From Streptomyces agglomeratus (lineage in GTDB: Bacteria; Actinomycetota; Actinomycetes; Streptomycetales; Streptomycetaceae), in contig NZ_MEHJ01000001.1 in NCBI RefSeq assembly GCF_001746415.1, forward strand, positions 1,923,001 to 1,987,000: DNA of 64,000 nt. Reading direction: 5' to 3'. The notes under the pieces were generated by a model. The model was not told the DNA's origin. It did not search any database and worked only from the letters and a program-made list of their open reading frames with translations. This document shows positions 46,879 to 55,099 of this stretch, piece after piece (the stretch's first letter is position 1; each line of letters opens with the position of its first letter). The position numbers were made by a program, and so were the translations under genes.

Positions 46879-47834
46879 AGTGCGGTCACCGTCTTCCTGC
46901 CGGGCTGCGGAACGAGCGCCGAGGCCGCGAGATTGACGCTCATGGCGAGGAGGCCGATGGCGATGCTGGGGGCCAGGACCGCCCAGGGGTTGAGGACGAT
47001 GCCGCCCGAGTTCTCACGGATCATCAGCGCCCAGTCGGCGGCGGGCGGCTGCGGGCCGACCTGGAGGAAGCCCGCGGTGGCGACGATGTAGACGGCGGCG
47101 ACGAAGCGCAGTCCGAAGAGTGCGAGCAGGGTGGCGCGCAGATTGGGCAGGACTTCGCGTACGACCAGATGCCACAGCCGTTCGCCGCCGACGGCGGCGG
47201 CCTCGATGTAGCCGGAGGCCGCGACCGGCGCCGCCGCGCCGGACACGAGACGCACGGCGTAGGGCACGCCCATCACGACGGCGGCGGCGATCACGGCGTA
47301 CCGGCCGCCGCCGGGCCAGGACAGGGCGATGAGCAGGATGCCGAGTACGGCGGGGAGCAGCATGAGCACGTCCGCGGCGCGTTCGACGACCCGCCCGACG
47401 GCCGGGCGCAGGGCGCCGACCGCGCCGAGCAGCGCGGCCGCGGCGGTGACGAGGACGGCTACGAGGAGGGAGGTCGCGATGAGTTCGCGCCCGCCGGCGA
47501 GCAGGCGGGTGAGTACGTCGCGCCCGAGCTGGTCACCGCCGAGCGGCGCGCCGGCGCCCGGTTCGGCGTACGGGGCCGTCACCGGGGTGTCGATGGCGTG
47601 CGGGGCGAGCCACGGTCCTACGGCGGCGAGGGCGACGAGCAGCAGTGCGGGCAGGACGCGTAGGACGAGGCCCTTGCGGGTCCGGTGGCGCGGCACGCCC
47701 CGCGCGGGCCGGGACGGGCCGGGAGCGGACGGGGTGGTGGCAGCCGCGCCGGCGGGGCCGCACTCAGCCGCCGCCTCGGTCGGCGCCGCCTCGGCGGGGC
47801 CGGAAGCCGGCGGTGGTTTGCGGGCGGGGGTCAT
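46875..47834 (-). CDS. ABC importer permease (OppC/DppC-like)
   Basis: 319-residue inner-membrane subunit. After an Ala/Pro-rich cytoplasmic tail of about 50 residues come six predicted helices, the periplasm-facing GAPLGGDQLGRDVLTRLLAGGRE motif typical of DppC/NikC, and the EAA loop ASGYIEAAAVGGERLWHLVVREVLPNL. It overlaps both neighbours by four bases (ATGA), so it is tightly coupled to the DppB-like permease and the ATPase. Confidence 0.92.
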   Translation of the reverse strand: MTPARKPPPASGPAEAAPTEAAAECGPAGAAATTPSAPGPSRPARGVPRHRTRKGLVLRVLPALLLVALAAVGPWLAPHAIDTPVTAPYAEPGAGAPLGGDQLGRDVLTRLLAGGRELIATSLLVAVLVTAAAALLGAVGALRPAVGRVVERAADVLMLLPAVLGILLIALSWPGGGRYAVIAAAVVMGVPYAVRLVSGAAAPVAASGYIEAAAVGGERLWHLVVREVLPNLRATLLALFGLRFVAAVYIVATAGFLQVGPQPPAADWALMIRENSGGIVLNPWAVLAPSIAIGLLAMSVNLAASALVPQPGRKTVTAL

Positions 47835-48781
47835 GTGCGGCCTCCGGAAGCCCAGGCGCGTACGAGATCGGCGAGCAGCAGTACGCCGGTGATGACGGCG
47901 CCGGTGACGGCGACGACCCCGGCGATGACCGGACTGTCGCGGTCGGCTACGGCACCCGCCAGCACCGACCCGATGCCGGGGTAGTTGAAGATGGTCTCCA
48001 CCACGACGGCGCCGCCCAGCAGCATGCCGGTCGAGGTGGCGATGCCCGCCGCGATGGTGGGCATGGCTCCCGGCAGCAAGTGGTGGGTGAACACCCGGTG
48101 CCGCGGCAGCCCGTCGATCACGGCGCTCTCCACGTGCGGTGCCTTGGCCTCGTCGGCCAGGGCGGCACGCACGATGCGCGTGTTCCATCCGATCTGCGGG
48201 ACCGCCAGGGCCAGTACGGGCAGAACGAGCATCTGCCAGGACGCGGGTGACCCGTCGGAGTCGGTGAGGGTGACGGCGGGCAGCCAGCCGGTCCACAGCG
48301 CGAAGACCAGCACCAGGGCCACGGCGACCACGAATTCGGGCAGCGCGAGGATGCCGGTGGCCGTCGCCGAGACCGCCCGGTCCGCGCCGCCGCCGGGCTT
48401 GAGCGCGGCCCAGCAGCCGAGGCCGAGCGACACGGCCAGGGTGACGAGGAGGGCGAGACCGCCGAGCAGCAGGGTGTTGGGGAACGGGCGGGACAGCAGG
48501 TCGGCGACGGACTCGCCGCGCGCGGACGTGCCGAGGTCACCGGAGGGCAGGCCGGTCATCCAGTCGGTGAAGCGGCTGAGGACCGGCCGGTCGAGTCCGA
48601 GGAGTGCGCGCCGCTGCTCCAGATCGGCCGCGCTCTCGCCGCGCTCCGACGTCGCGTTGGCGGCGTCGCCGGGGAGCAGTTCGACGGCGGCGAACACGGT
48701 GGCGAGCAGTACGGCGAGCAGCAGCGCCCGGCGGGCGAGCAGCGCGAAGAGGCGGCCCACCCGCCTCGCCCTAGCCAGCAT
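47831..48781 (-). CDS. ABC importer permease (OppB/DppB-like)
   Basis: 316-residue inner-membrane subunit with six predicted helices. It shows the B-type features: first helix near residues 18-36 ending in LLPGDAA, the LGLDRPVLSRFTDWMTGLPSGDLGTS segment and an EAA-like loop in PHVESAVIDGLPRHRVFTHHLLPGAMP. It pairs with the C-type permease. The ATG at 48781 comes 62 bases after the binding-protein gene. Confidence 0.92.
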   Translation of the reverse strand: MLARARRVGRLFALLARRALLLAVLLATVFAAVELLPGDAANATSERGESAADLEQRRALLGLDRPVLSRFTDWMTGLPSGDLGTSARGESVADLLSRPFPNTLLLGGLALLVTLAVSLGLGCWAALKPGGGADRAVSATATGILALPEFVVAVALVLVFALWTGWLPAVTLTDSDGSPASWQMLVLPVLALAVPQIGWNTRIVRAALADEAKAPHVESAVIDGLPRHRVFTHHLLPGAMPTIAAGIATSTGMLLGGAVVVETIFNYPGIGSVLAGAVADRDSPVIAGVVAVTGAVITGVLLLADLVRAWASGGRT

Positions 48782-48843
48782 GGTCCCGGCCGGCCGGGGT
48801 TGTCCGACGTCCGGCCCGGCCGCGGGCCGCCGCGCCGTACCGC

Positions 48844-50388
48844 TCAGCGCGCCAGCCATGCCCGCTCGAGCTGTACGCGTCCGTAGCCGGGCAGGGTCGG
48901 CAGGCCGCGCACGGGGGCCGCGGCGAGGTCGATGCCGTCGGCGACGCCCCACAGCAGGTAGCCGGACTCGTCGTGCTCGATCCGCTGGAGGTCGCGCAGC
49001 ACCTTGGCGCGCGCGGCGGGGTCCTTCGTACCGGTGACCCTCCGGTACGCCGCGTCGAACTCGGCGCTGTCCCAGGCGGCTTCGTTCTGCCCCGAGTCGG
49101 AGACCATCGTCTTGCTGGCGAGGAACACGACGGAGTCGTTCGTGCCCCAGTACGTGGTGTACAGGTCGCCCTTGAGCCAGGTCTTCTCCCAGAAGGTGGC
49201 GGACTCCTGCTTGACCACCTCGATGCGCACACCGGCCTCGCGGACCTGCGTCGCGAACAGCGTCGCGGACTCGGCGAGCCCGGAGATGTCCTCGGTGGTG
49301 TGCAGCTTGTACGTCTTGGAGGTGTCGAAACCGGCTTCCTGCAGCAGCGACTTGGCCTTCGCCAGGTCTCGGGCGCGCTGCGGAATGTCTTTGGCGTAGG
49401 CGGGGTCGCCGGTGCCGAGGATGTCGTTGCCGACCTTGCCGTATCCGGACAGGACCTGCTTGACCATGGCTTCGCGGTCGACGGCCAGCTTCAGCGCCTC
49501 GCGCACCTTGGGGTCGGCGAAGGGGCCGGACGACGTACGCATGACGATGGGCATCGCCATGTCGTCGGGGCGGCGGACGATCCGGATGTCCTCGCGCTTC
49601 TCGGCCGTACGGGCGGCCACCGCGCCGACGTTGGAGGCGACGTCGATCTGTCCGGCGAGCAGGGCGTTGGACATGGCCTGCGGGGACTCGAAGATCTTGA
49701 CCTCGACGGCGTCGAGCAGGACTTCGCCGCCGTGCCAGTCTTCGTTGCGTACGAGCCGGGCGTTGCCGGAGCGGAACCAGTCCAGCTTGAACGGGCCGGT
49801 GCCCGGGGCCTTCCCGATCTCCTTGTCCTTCGTGCCCTTCTTGAGGACGAAGGTGGTCAGGCGGGTGAGCAGGGGCAGTTCGGCGTTGGGGTGGTCGGAG
49901 ACCAGTACGACGGTACGGGCGCCCTCGGCCTTGATGTTCGCGGCCTTGATGCCCGGCAGCCGGGAGGCACCGGACGGGGTGCCGCGCAGCCGGCGCAGGG
50001 ACCAGACCACGTCGTCGGCGGTGACCGGAGTGCCGTCGTGGAACGTGGCGCCCTCGGCGAGCGTGAAGCGCCAGGTCTTCAGGTCGTCCGACGCCTTCCA
50101 GGCCGTCGCGAGGCGGGGAGCCGTGTTGGTCTTGGCGCCGGGCGCGGTGAGCGTGTCGTGGACGAGCGAGATGATGAGGTAGTCGCTCTCGTTGGCCTGG
50201 GTTCCGTGCGGATCGCGGGTGATGGCGCCGGCCCGGCCGAGGGCGCCGATCCTGAGCGTTCCGCCCTTTCTGGGCTTGGCGTCCGCGCCGGCGGGTTCGG
50301 CCGACGTACCGCCGTTCCCCGAGCAGGCGGCGAGGAGTGCCGTCGTGACTGTCGCTCCGCCGGCCCACAGCACTTGGCGCCTGTTCAT
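48844..50388 (-). CDS. Oligopeptide/nickel-type ABC substrate-binding lipoprotein (SBP_bac_5)
   Basis: 514-residue extracellular receptor. The N-terminus MNRRQVLWAGG has a twin arginine, and the lipobox LLAAC places the lipidated Cys at residue 22, so Tat-dependent lipoprotein export is likely. The mature part is a family 5 binding protein: PRKGGTLRIG, TFHDGTPVTADDVVWSLRR, GTGPFKLDWF, FADPKVREALKLAVDREAMVKQVLSG. A GTG at 50394 is an alternative start. First gene of the importer operon, 41 bases behind an iron box and divergent from the diaminopropionate cassette. I infer a metal-chelate ligand rather than a peptide; CntA-type metallophore receptors belong to this family. Confidence 0.92.
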   Translation of the reverse strand: MNRRQVLWAGGATVTTALLAACSGNGGTSAEPAGADAKPRKGGTLRIGALGRAGAITRDPHGTQANESDYLIISLVHDTLTAPGAKTNTAPRLATAWKASDDLKTWRFTLAEGATFHDGTPVTADDVVWSLRRLRGTPSGASRLPGIKAANIKAEGARTVVLVSDHPNAELPLLTRLTTFVLKKGTKDKEIGKAPGTGPFKLDWFRSGNARLVRNEDWHGGEVLLDAVEVKIFESPQAMSNALLAGQIDVASNVGAVAARTAEKREDIRIVRRPDDMAMPIVMRTSSGPFADPKVREALKLAVDREAMVKQVLSGYGKVGNDILGTGDPAYAKDIPQRARDLAKAKSLLQEAGFDTSKTYKLHTTEDISGLAESATLFATQVREAGVRIEVVKQESATFWEKTWLKGDLYTTYWGTNDSVVFLASKTMVSDSGQNEAAWDSAEFDAAYRRVTGTKDPAARAKVLRDLQRIEHDESGYLLWGVADGIDLAAAPVRGLPTLPGYGRVQLERAWLAR

Positions 50389-50428
50389 TTCCACGTACGT
50401 CCTCGATCCGCTTCGGCACAACTGATGC

Positions 50429-50447
50429 TTAGGGTTGCCTACCCTAA
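50429..50447. promoter_or_regulatory. Iron box (DmdR/IdeR type) before the importer operon
   Basis: TTAGGGTTGCCTACCCTAA is a 19-base site with perfect 7-base arms, TTAGGGT and ACCCTAA. It closely follows the consensus TTAGGTTAGGCTAACCTAA known for the iron-dependent repressors DmdR1 and IdeR. It lies 41 bases upstream of the binding-protein start, as expected for iron repression. Confidence 0.85.
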
Positions 50448-50540
50448 TAGTGCAGGTCGCCGCAACCTCACCCTCGCTTTCAACTATCTTTTGCGTCGTG
50501 GAAGTTGATGGATCGAACAAATATGGCCATGACTCAAAAG

Positions 50541-50559
50541 TAAGGTTTGCCTAACCTAA
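50541..50559. promoter_or_regulatory. Iron box (DmdR/IdeR type) before the diaminopropionate cassette
   Basis: TAAGGTTTGCCTAACCTAA matches the iron-box consensus in 15 of 19 positions, and its arms pair at six of seven positions. It lies 56 bases upstream of the dioxygenase ATG, on the other side of the divergent promoter from the first box. Confidence 0.85.
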
Positions 50560-50614
50560 GTTAGCTGCTACGTTCGAGCCATCCCTGCCACCCACGGAAA
50601 CGGACGACTTCGCC

Positions 50615-51610
50615 ATGAGCACGGCAGCCGCACCTGTCCGCCAGCTCGATGCCCACACGGTGGGCGAACTCCGCCGGGCCGCGGAGAAAATCCTGACCGA
50701 GTTCGGGACCTCCGCCACGTCCCGCCCGCTGCTGGAGCGCGTCGCCCAGCAGGCCGGCGAGTTCAGCCAGACGCTGCGCCACCACTGCCGCCCCGTCGAC
50801 ACCGCCGACGGCCTGTTCGTCCTGCGGGGGCTGGAAATCGACGACGAGGCCGTGGGCCCGACGCCCGCCGACTGGGCGAGCGCGGGCGGGAGCGGCGCCC
50901 TGCACGACATCGAACTGCTGCTGCTCGCCACCGCGATGGGCACTCCGCTCGCCTGGGAGGGCCAGCAGGACGGCCGCTTCGTCCACAACATCGTGCCGTC
51001 TCCCGGGCACGAGACCGAACAGACCGGCGCCAGCAGCACCGTGCTCCTCAGCCCGCACACCGAGGACGCCTTCCACCCCGGCCGCGCACACCTTCTGATG
51101 CTCGGCTGCATGCGCAACCACGACAGCATCGCGACCACCGCCGCGAGCATCCGCCGGGTCCGCCTGAGCGACGAGGACATCGACCTCCTGACACGCCCGG
51201 CCGTGCCGATCCTGCCCGACGACGCCTACGCCGACGCCCAGGGTTACGCCGCCGAAGCGCCCCCGCCCGTACCGGCCCTGTACGCGAGCGACGAGGGCAT
51301 GACGCTGCGCTTCGACCCGGCGTACACGCCGCTGGAGGGCGCCGACGAGGAGTACCGGGCCGCGTACGGACGGCTGGAGGCCGAACTGTCCCGCGTGTCC
51401 GTCGCGGTCAGCCTCTCGCCCGGCGAGGTGCTGGTCGTCGACAACGACCTGGTCGTGCACGGCCGGGTGCCGTTCGCGCCCCGGTACGACGGCACCGACC
51501 GATGGCTCAAGCGCGCCTCCGTCCGCATCCCCGGGCGGCTCACCCGCCCCCCGGCGGAAGCCCGCGAACACGGATACGGACAGGCCGCCCTCGAAGCGCG
51601 CGCCGCCTGA
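50615..51610 (+). CDS. Fe(II)/2-oxoglutarate-dependent dioxygenase (VioC/clavaminate-synthase-like)
   Basis: 331-residue oxygenase of the TauD/clavaminate synthase group, which often beta-hydroxylates free amino acids. The facial triad is visible: His148-x-Glu150 (SPHTEDAF) and the distal His282 (LVVHGRVPF), with an Arg-rich stretch behind it (RWLKRASVRIPGR) for 2-oxoglutarate. The HTEDAF motif and its surroundings resemble arginine or asparagine beta-hydroxylases. First gene of the iron-boxed cassette with sbnB, a PLP decarboxylase, sbnA and a MATE exporter, so it probably hydroxylates an amino-acid part of the product, which would add a metal ligand. Substrate inferred only. Confidence 0.85.
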   Translation: MSTAAAPVRQLDAHTVGELRRAAEKILTEFGTSATSRPLLERVAQQAGEFSQTLRHHCRPVDTADGLFVLRGLEIDDEAVGPTPADWASAGGSGALHDIELLLLATAMGTPLAWEGQQDGRFVHNIVPSPGHETEQTGASSTVLLSPHTEDAFHPGRAHLLMLGCMRNHDSIATTAASIRRVRLSDEDIDLLTRPAVPILPDDAYADAQGYAAEAPPPVPALYASDEGMTLRFDPAYTPLEGADEEYRAAYGRLEAELSRVSVAVSLSPGEVLVVDNDLVVHGRVPFAPRYDGTDRWLKRASVRIPGRLTRPPAEAREHGYGQAALEARAA

Positions 51611-51639
51611 ACACCCGCCCACGGCCCGGAGGGACCACC

Positions 51640-52644
51640 ATGACCGGTATATCGAAAGCACCCGACGACAAGCACCTGCGGATCCTGTCCACCACCGACC
51701 TGGCCGGGATCGACATATCCCTGGCCGACGTCGTCGACACGGTGGAGGGCGCCTACCGCACCCTGCACGCCGGCGAGTCCGACAACCCGCGCAAGCTGAG
51801 CGTCAAACCACGCGACGGCCACTCGGTGTCGTACGCCATGCTCGGCCGGGACGGCTCCCGCGACGTCGTCGCGATCAAGACCTCGTACAAGCACGGCCTG
51901 GACAAGGACCGCGACGCGCAGCACTACTACACGGCGCTCACCCTGTACGACGACGTCACCGGTCTCCCGCTGGCGATGATGGACTGCTCCCGCATCGGAT
52001 CGCTGCGCACCCCGGCCGTCTCCGCCCTGCTGGCACGCGAACTCGCCGCGCCCGGCGCCCGCAGCGCGCTCGTCATCGGTACGGGAACGCAGGGCCGCCT
52101 CGCGCTGCCGTTCCTGCTCACCACACTGCCGGAGCTGGACCGTCTGATGCTGTCCGGCACCCACCCCGACGGCATCGCCGCCGTACGCGAGCAGTTGCGG
52201 GTCCACTTCCCGGACCGTGACGTGGAAATCGTCACCGACCTGCGGTCCGCCGCCGGTGAAGCCGACGTCGTCGTCGCCACCGCCGGGCCGCACACGCCCG
52301 CAGCCGTCGAGGCCGACTGGCTGCGGCCCGGCGCGCTGTCCGTGCTCGTCGGCCACGGCCTCGCGCCCTCGACCCTGCACGAGGCCGACCGGGTCATCGC
52401 GACGAGCGAGGCGCAGATGAACGTCACCGGTACGGACATGGCCGACGCCGACGGCAAACTCCCGTCCGTCGACGCCGAGTTCCCGCCCGTGATCGCGGGA
52501 GCGGCGGTCGGCCGCCGCTCTCCCGGCGAGCGGATCTTCGCGTACAACAGCGGTCTCGTCGTCACCGACATCGCCCTCGGCCACCGCTTCGCGCAGCTCG
52601 CCGTCGCCCAGGGCCTGGGTACCGAGGTGCCGCTGTGGCAGTGA
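51640..52644 (+). CDS. sbnB: SbnB-like N-(2-amino-2-carboxyethyl)-glutamate dehydrogenase (ornithine cyclodeaminase family)
   Basis: 334-residue NAD-dependent enzyme of the ornithine cyclodeaminase/mu-crystallin family. It includes the substrate-side DNPRKLSVKPRDG and VAIKTSYKHGLDKDRDAQHYY, the Lys-Pro/Arg site SRIGSLRTPAVSALLAREL and the Rossmann segment ALVIGTGTQGRLALPFLL. SbnB in Staphylococcus aureus oxidatively splits the SbnA product into 2,3-diaminopropionate and 2-oxoglutarate. An sbnA homologue two genes downstream supports this role over ornithine cyclisation. The ATG has GGAGGGA about 7 bases upstream. Confidence 0.88.
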   Translation: MTGISKAPDDKHLRILSTTDLAGIDISLADVVDTVEGAYRTLHAGESDNPRKLSVKPRDGHSVSYAMLGRDGSRDVVAIKTSYKHGLDKDRDAQHYYTALTLYDDVTGLPLAMMDCSRIGSLRTPAVSALLARELAAPGARSALVIGTGTQGRLALPFLLTTLPELDRLMLSGTHPDGIAAVREQLRVHFPDRDVEIVTDLRSAAGEADVVVATAGPHTPAAVEADWLRPGALSVLVGHGLAPSTLHEADRVIATSEAQMNVTGTDMADADGKLPSVDAEFPPVIAGAAVGRRSPGERIFAYNSGLVVTDIALGHRFAQLAVAQGLGTEVPLWQ

Positions 52645-54050
52645 GCACCACCGGCTGGCCCACGCTGCCCGCCCTGCCCGACTCCGCCACAGCGGCGGTG
52701 CTCGGCAGCGGGCTGCTCCAGGAACTTTCGTACGCCTTCTCGGGACCGTTCCACTTCCTGCTGCCCGAGGCTTTCGACGCCAACCTGCGGGACCTGCGAG
52801 CGGCCCTGGACGAGGCGGGTGTGGACGGCAGCGTCTACTACGCGAAGAAGGCGAACAAGGCCGCGCTGTGGGTCGAGCGCTGCTCGCTGAACGGCGCGGG
52901 CGTCGACGTCGCCTCGCTGGGAGAGCTGCGCGAGGCGCTCGGCCACGGCGTACGCGGCGAGGACCTCGTCGTCACCGGTCCGGCCAAGGGCCGCGACCTG
53001 CTGCGGCCGGCCGTCCAGCACGGCGCCCTGATCGCCGTCGACTCGCTCGGCGAACTCGACGACCTCATCACGACCGTGCTGAGCGGCGCCCGCCGCCCGG
53101 CCAGGCTGCTGCTGCGCTGCCTGCCGCCGGACCAGCCGCACAGCCGCTTCGGCATGAACGAGGCCGAGCTGTCCGCGGCGACCGACCGGTGCCTGCGGGC
53201 GGGTGACGCCGTACGCATGGAGGGCTTCAGCTTCCACCTGTCCGGGTACGCGATCCAGCCGCGCGCCGACCTCGCGGCGCACCTCGTCGGCCTGTGCCTC
53301 AAAGCCCGCGTGCAGGGCCTGGAGGCGGGACGCATCAGCATCGGCGGCGGGCTGCCCATGAGCTACACCGACGCGGACAGCTGGCACACCTTCCTCAGCG
53401 AGCAGAACAGCGGGCACTACCACGCGGGCAAGTCCTTCAGTACGGGTGACTTCTACCCGTACTACGCCCCGGCCTCCGGGGCCGACGCGCTGCGCGCACT
53501 GCTGGCCGCCCGCCCCGAGGGGCACGGCGGAAGCCTCGCCGGGCTGCTGAAGGAGGCGGGGGTCGAGCTGCTCATGGAGCCGGGGCGCGCGCTGCTGGAC
53601 CGCGCGGGCGCGACCGTGTTCCGGGTGCAGGGCGTCAAGGAGCGGGACGGCTACCGGATACTGACCGTCGACGGGAGCAGCCTGAGCCTGTCGGAGCAGT
53701 GGTTCAACAGCGAGTACCTGCCCGACCCGTACCTGGTCCCGGGCAGCACGGGCGCACCCTCGGAGACACCGTCTTCCGACACTCCTGCCGCCGAAACGCC
53801 TCCCGCCGGTACGTGGCCCGCCTGCGTGGGAGCCGCGACCTGCCTGGAGTCGGACATGGTCAGCTGGCGGAAAATCCCCTTCCGCCGTCCGCCCGGCGTC
53901 GGTGACCTGCTGGTCTACCCCAACACCGCCGGCTACCAGATGGACTCCAACGAGTCGCCCTTCCACGATCTGGCCATCCCGCCGAAGGTCGTCGTCGACC
54001 ACACCGAACGCCCGCGCCCGCGCTGGCGCCTGGACCGTCACTTCACCTGA
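52635..54050 (+). CDS. Fold-III PLP-dependent decarboxylase (Orn/DAP/Arg decarboxylase 2 family)
   Basis: 471-residue alanine-racemase-fold decarboxylase. The PLP lysine is Lys72 (YYAKKANK); later motifs are the glycine-rich phosphate loop ISIGGGLPMSY, LLMEPGRALLD and the dimer-interface Cys-Glu-Ser-Asp of ATCLESDMVS. A Ser/Thr/Pro-rich insertion of about 25 residues precedes that last motif. SbnH of staphyloferrin B synthesis, which decarboxylates citryl-diaminopropionate, belongs to the same family. Here no citrate-ligase exists, so the substrate may be diaminopropionate, a conjugate of it, or the SbnA product. The gene overlaps the sbnB 3' end by 10 bases. Confidence 0.87.
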   Translation: MAVSTTGWPTLPALPDSATAAVLGSGLLQELSYAFSGPFHFLLPEAFDANLRDLRAALDEAGVDGSVYYAKKANKAALWVERCSLNGAGVDVASLGELREALGHGVRGEDLVVTGPAKGRDLLRPAVQHGALIAVDSLGELDDLITTVLSGARRPARLLLRCLPPDQPHSRFGMNEAELSAATDRCLRAGDAVRMEGFSFHLSGYAIQPRADLAAHLVGLCLKARVQGLEAGRISIGGGLPMSYTDADSWHTFLSEQNSGHYHAGKSFSTGDFYPYYAPASGADALRALLAARPEGHGGSLAGLLKEAGVELLMEPGRALLDRAGATVFRVQGVKERDGYRILTVDGSSLSLSEQWFNSEYLPDPYLVPGSTGAPSETPSSDTPAAETPPAGTWPACVGAATCLESDMVSWRKIPFRRPPGVGDLLVYPNTAGYQMDSNESPFHDLAIPPKVVVDHTERPRPRWRLDRHFT

Positions 54051-54065
54051 CAGGAGCATGCGAAT

Positions 54066-55094
54066 ATGCCCGGAGCACTTCAGCGCCCCGCCGTGGTCTC
54101 CCGCGTGTCCGACCTCATCGGCTGCACCCCGCTGCTGGAACTGGCCACCACCGAGACCGGCAGCCGCCTGCTGCTGAAACTGGAGATGTTCAATCCCACC
54201 GGCACGGCGAAGATCCGCATGGCGCGCCAGATGGTCATCGACGCCGAGGAACGCGGGGAACTGCGCCCCGGCGGCCGGATCATCGAGTCCACCTCGGGCA
54301 ACACCGGCCTCGGCCTCGCCGTCGTCGCCGCCGAGCGCGGCTACACCTTCACCGCCGTCGTCGACCACCACGCGTCCCCCGACAAGCTGCGCGGCATGAA
54401 GGCACTGGGCACGGAGCTCGTGTACGTCGCCGACGAGGGCACCGAGGAACTCGCCACCGCCGCCCGCGAGGAACTCGCCAAAGAGATGGCGCGCGGCCAG
54501 GACAACACCATCTTCACCGAACAGCACAACAACCCGAGCAACGGCGTCGGTTACTTCCCCGTGGCCCACGAACTCCACGAGGCGCTCAACGGCCGGCTCG
54601 ACATCCTCGTCGGCGCGGTCGGCACCGGCGGAGCCCTGTGCGGCACCGCCCGCGAACTGCGCGGTCTCATACCCGGCTTCACCACCATCGGTGTCGAGCC
54701 GAAGGGGTCGATCGCGTTCGGCGGGCCCGCCCACGACTACTACCAGTCGGGCACCGGAACCCCCGAAGGAGCCGAGATAGGCGCCCTGGTCGACTTCTCC
54801 CTGATCGACGAGGGCGTGAAGGTCGGAGACGTGGAGGCGTTCGCGACCTGCCGCGCCGTCGCCCGTACGGGCCTGCTGATCGGCGGCTCGGCGGGAGGCG
54901 TCGTGCACGAAGCCCTGACCCGGCTGCCCGGCCTGCCGCCCGGCACGACTATGGTCGCGCTGGTCAACGACGGCGGGGAGAAGTACATGGACAGCGTCTT
55001 CAACGACGACTGGATGCGGGAGCGGGACCTGCTCGACCCCGCGGCCGAGCGGGAGATCGAAGAACTCCTGACCAAACTCCGCGGGAACCGATAA
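54066..55094 (+). CDS. sbnA: SbnA-like PLP-dependent N-(2-amino-2-carboxyethyl)-L-glutamate synthase
   Basis: 342-residue fold-II PLP enzyme of the cysteine synthase family. PLP Lys49 lies in NPTGTAKIRMA and the phosphate-side loop in ESTSGNTGLGLA; the far glycine loop is VGAVGTGGALCG. In ordinary cysteine synthases the motif reads K-D-R; here it is K-I-R, a change also expected for O-phosphoserine-using relatives. SbnA joins O-phospho-L-serine to L-glutamate, giving the SbnB substrate. AGGAG lies 9 bases before the ATG. The operon with sbnB makes diaminopropionate supply the best reading. Confidence 0.87.
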   Translation: MPGALQRPAVVSRVSDLIGCTPLLELATTETGSRLLLKLEMFNPTGTAKIRMARQMVIDAEERGELRPGGRIIESTSGNTGLGLAVVAAERGYTFTAVVDHHASPDKLRGMKALGTELVYVADEGTEELATAAREELAKEMARGQDNTIFTEQHNNPSNGVGYFPVAHELHEALNGRLDILVGAVGTGGALCGTARELRGLIPGFTTIGVEPKGSIAFGGPAHDYYQSGTGTPEGAEIGALVDFSLIDEGVKVGDVEAFATCRAVARTGLLIGGSAGGVVHEALTRLPGLPPGTTMVALVNDGGEKYMDSVFNDDWMRERDLLDPAAEREIEELLTKLRGNR

Positions 55095-55099
55095 CCCTG

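Noticed and set aside
47831..50419. Single 862-codon frame joining the permease with sequence antisense or out of frame to the binding protein
   Set aside because: The real permease starts at 48781 with its first membrane helix; the upstream part is a shadow of the binding-protein gene.
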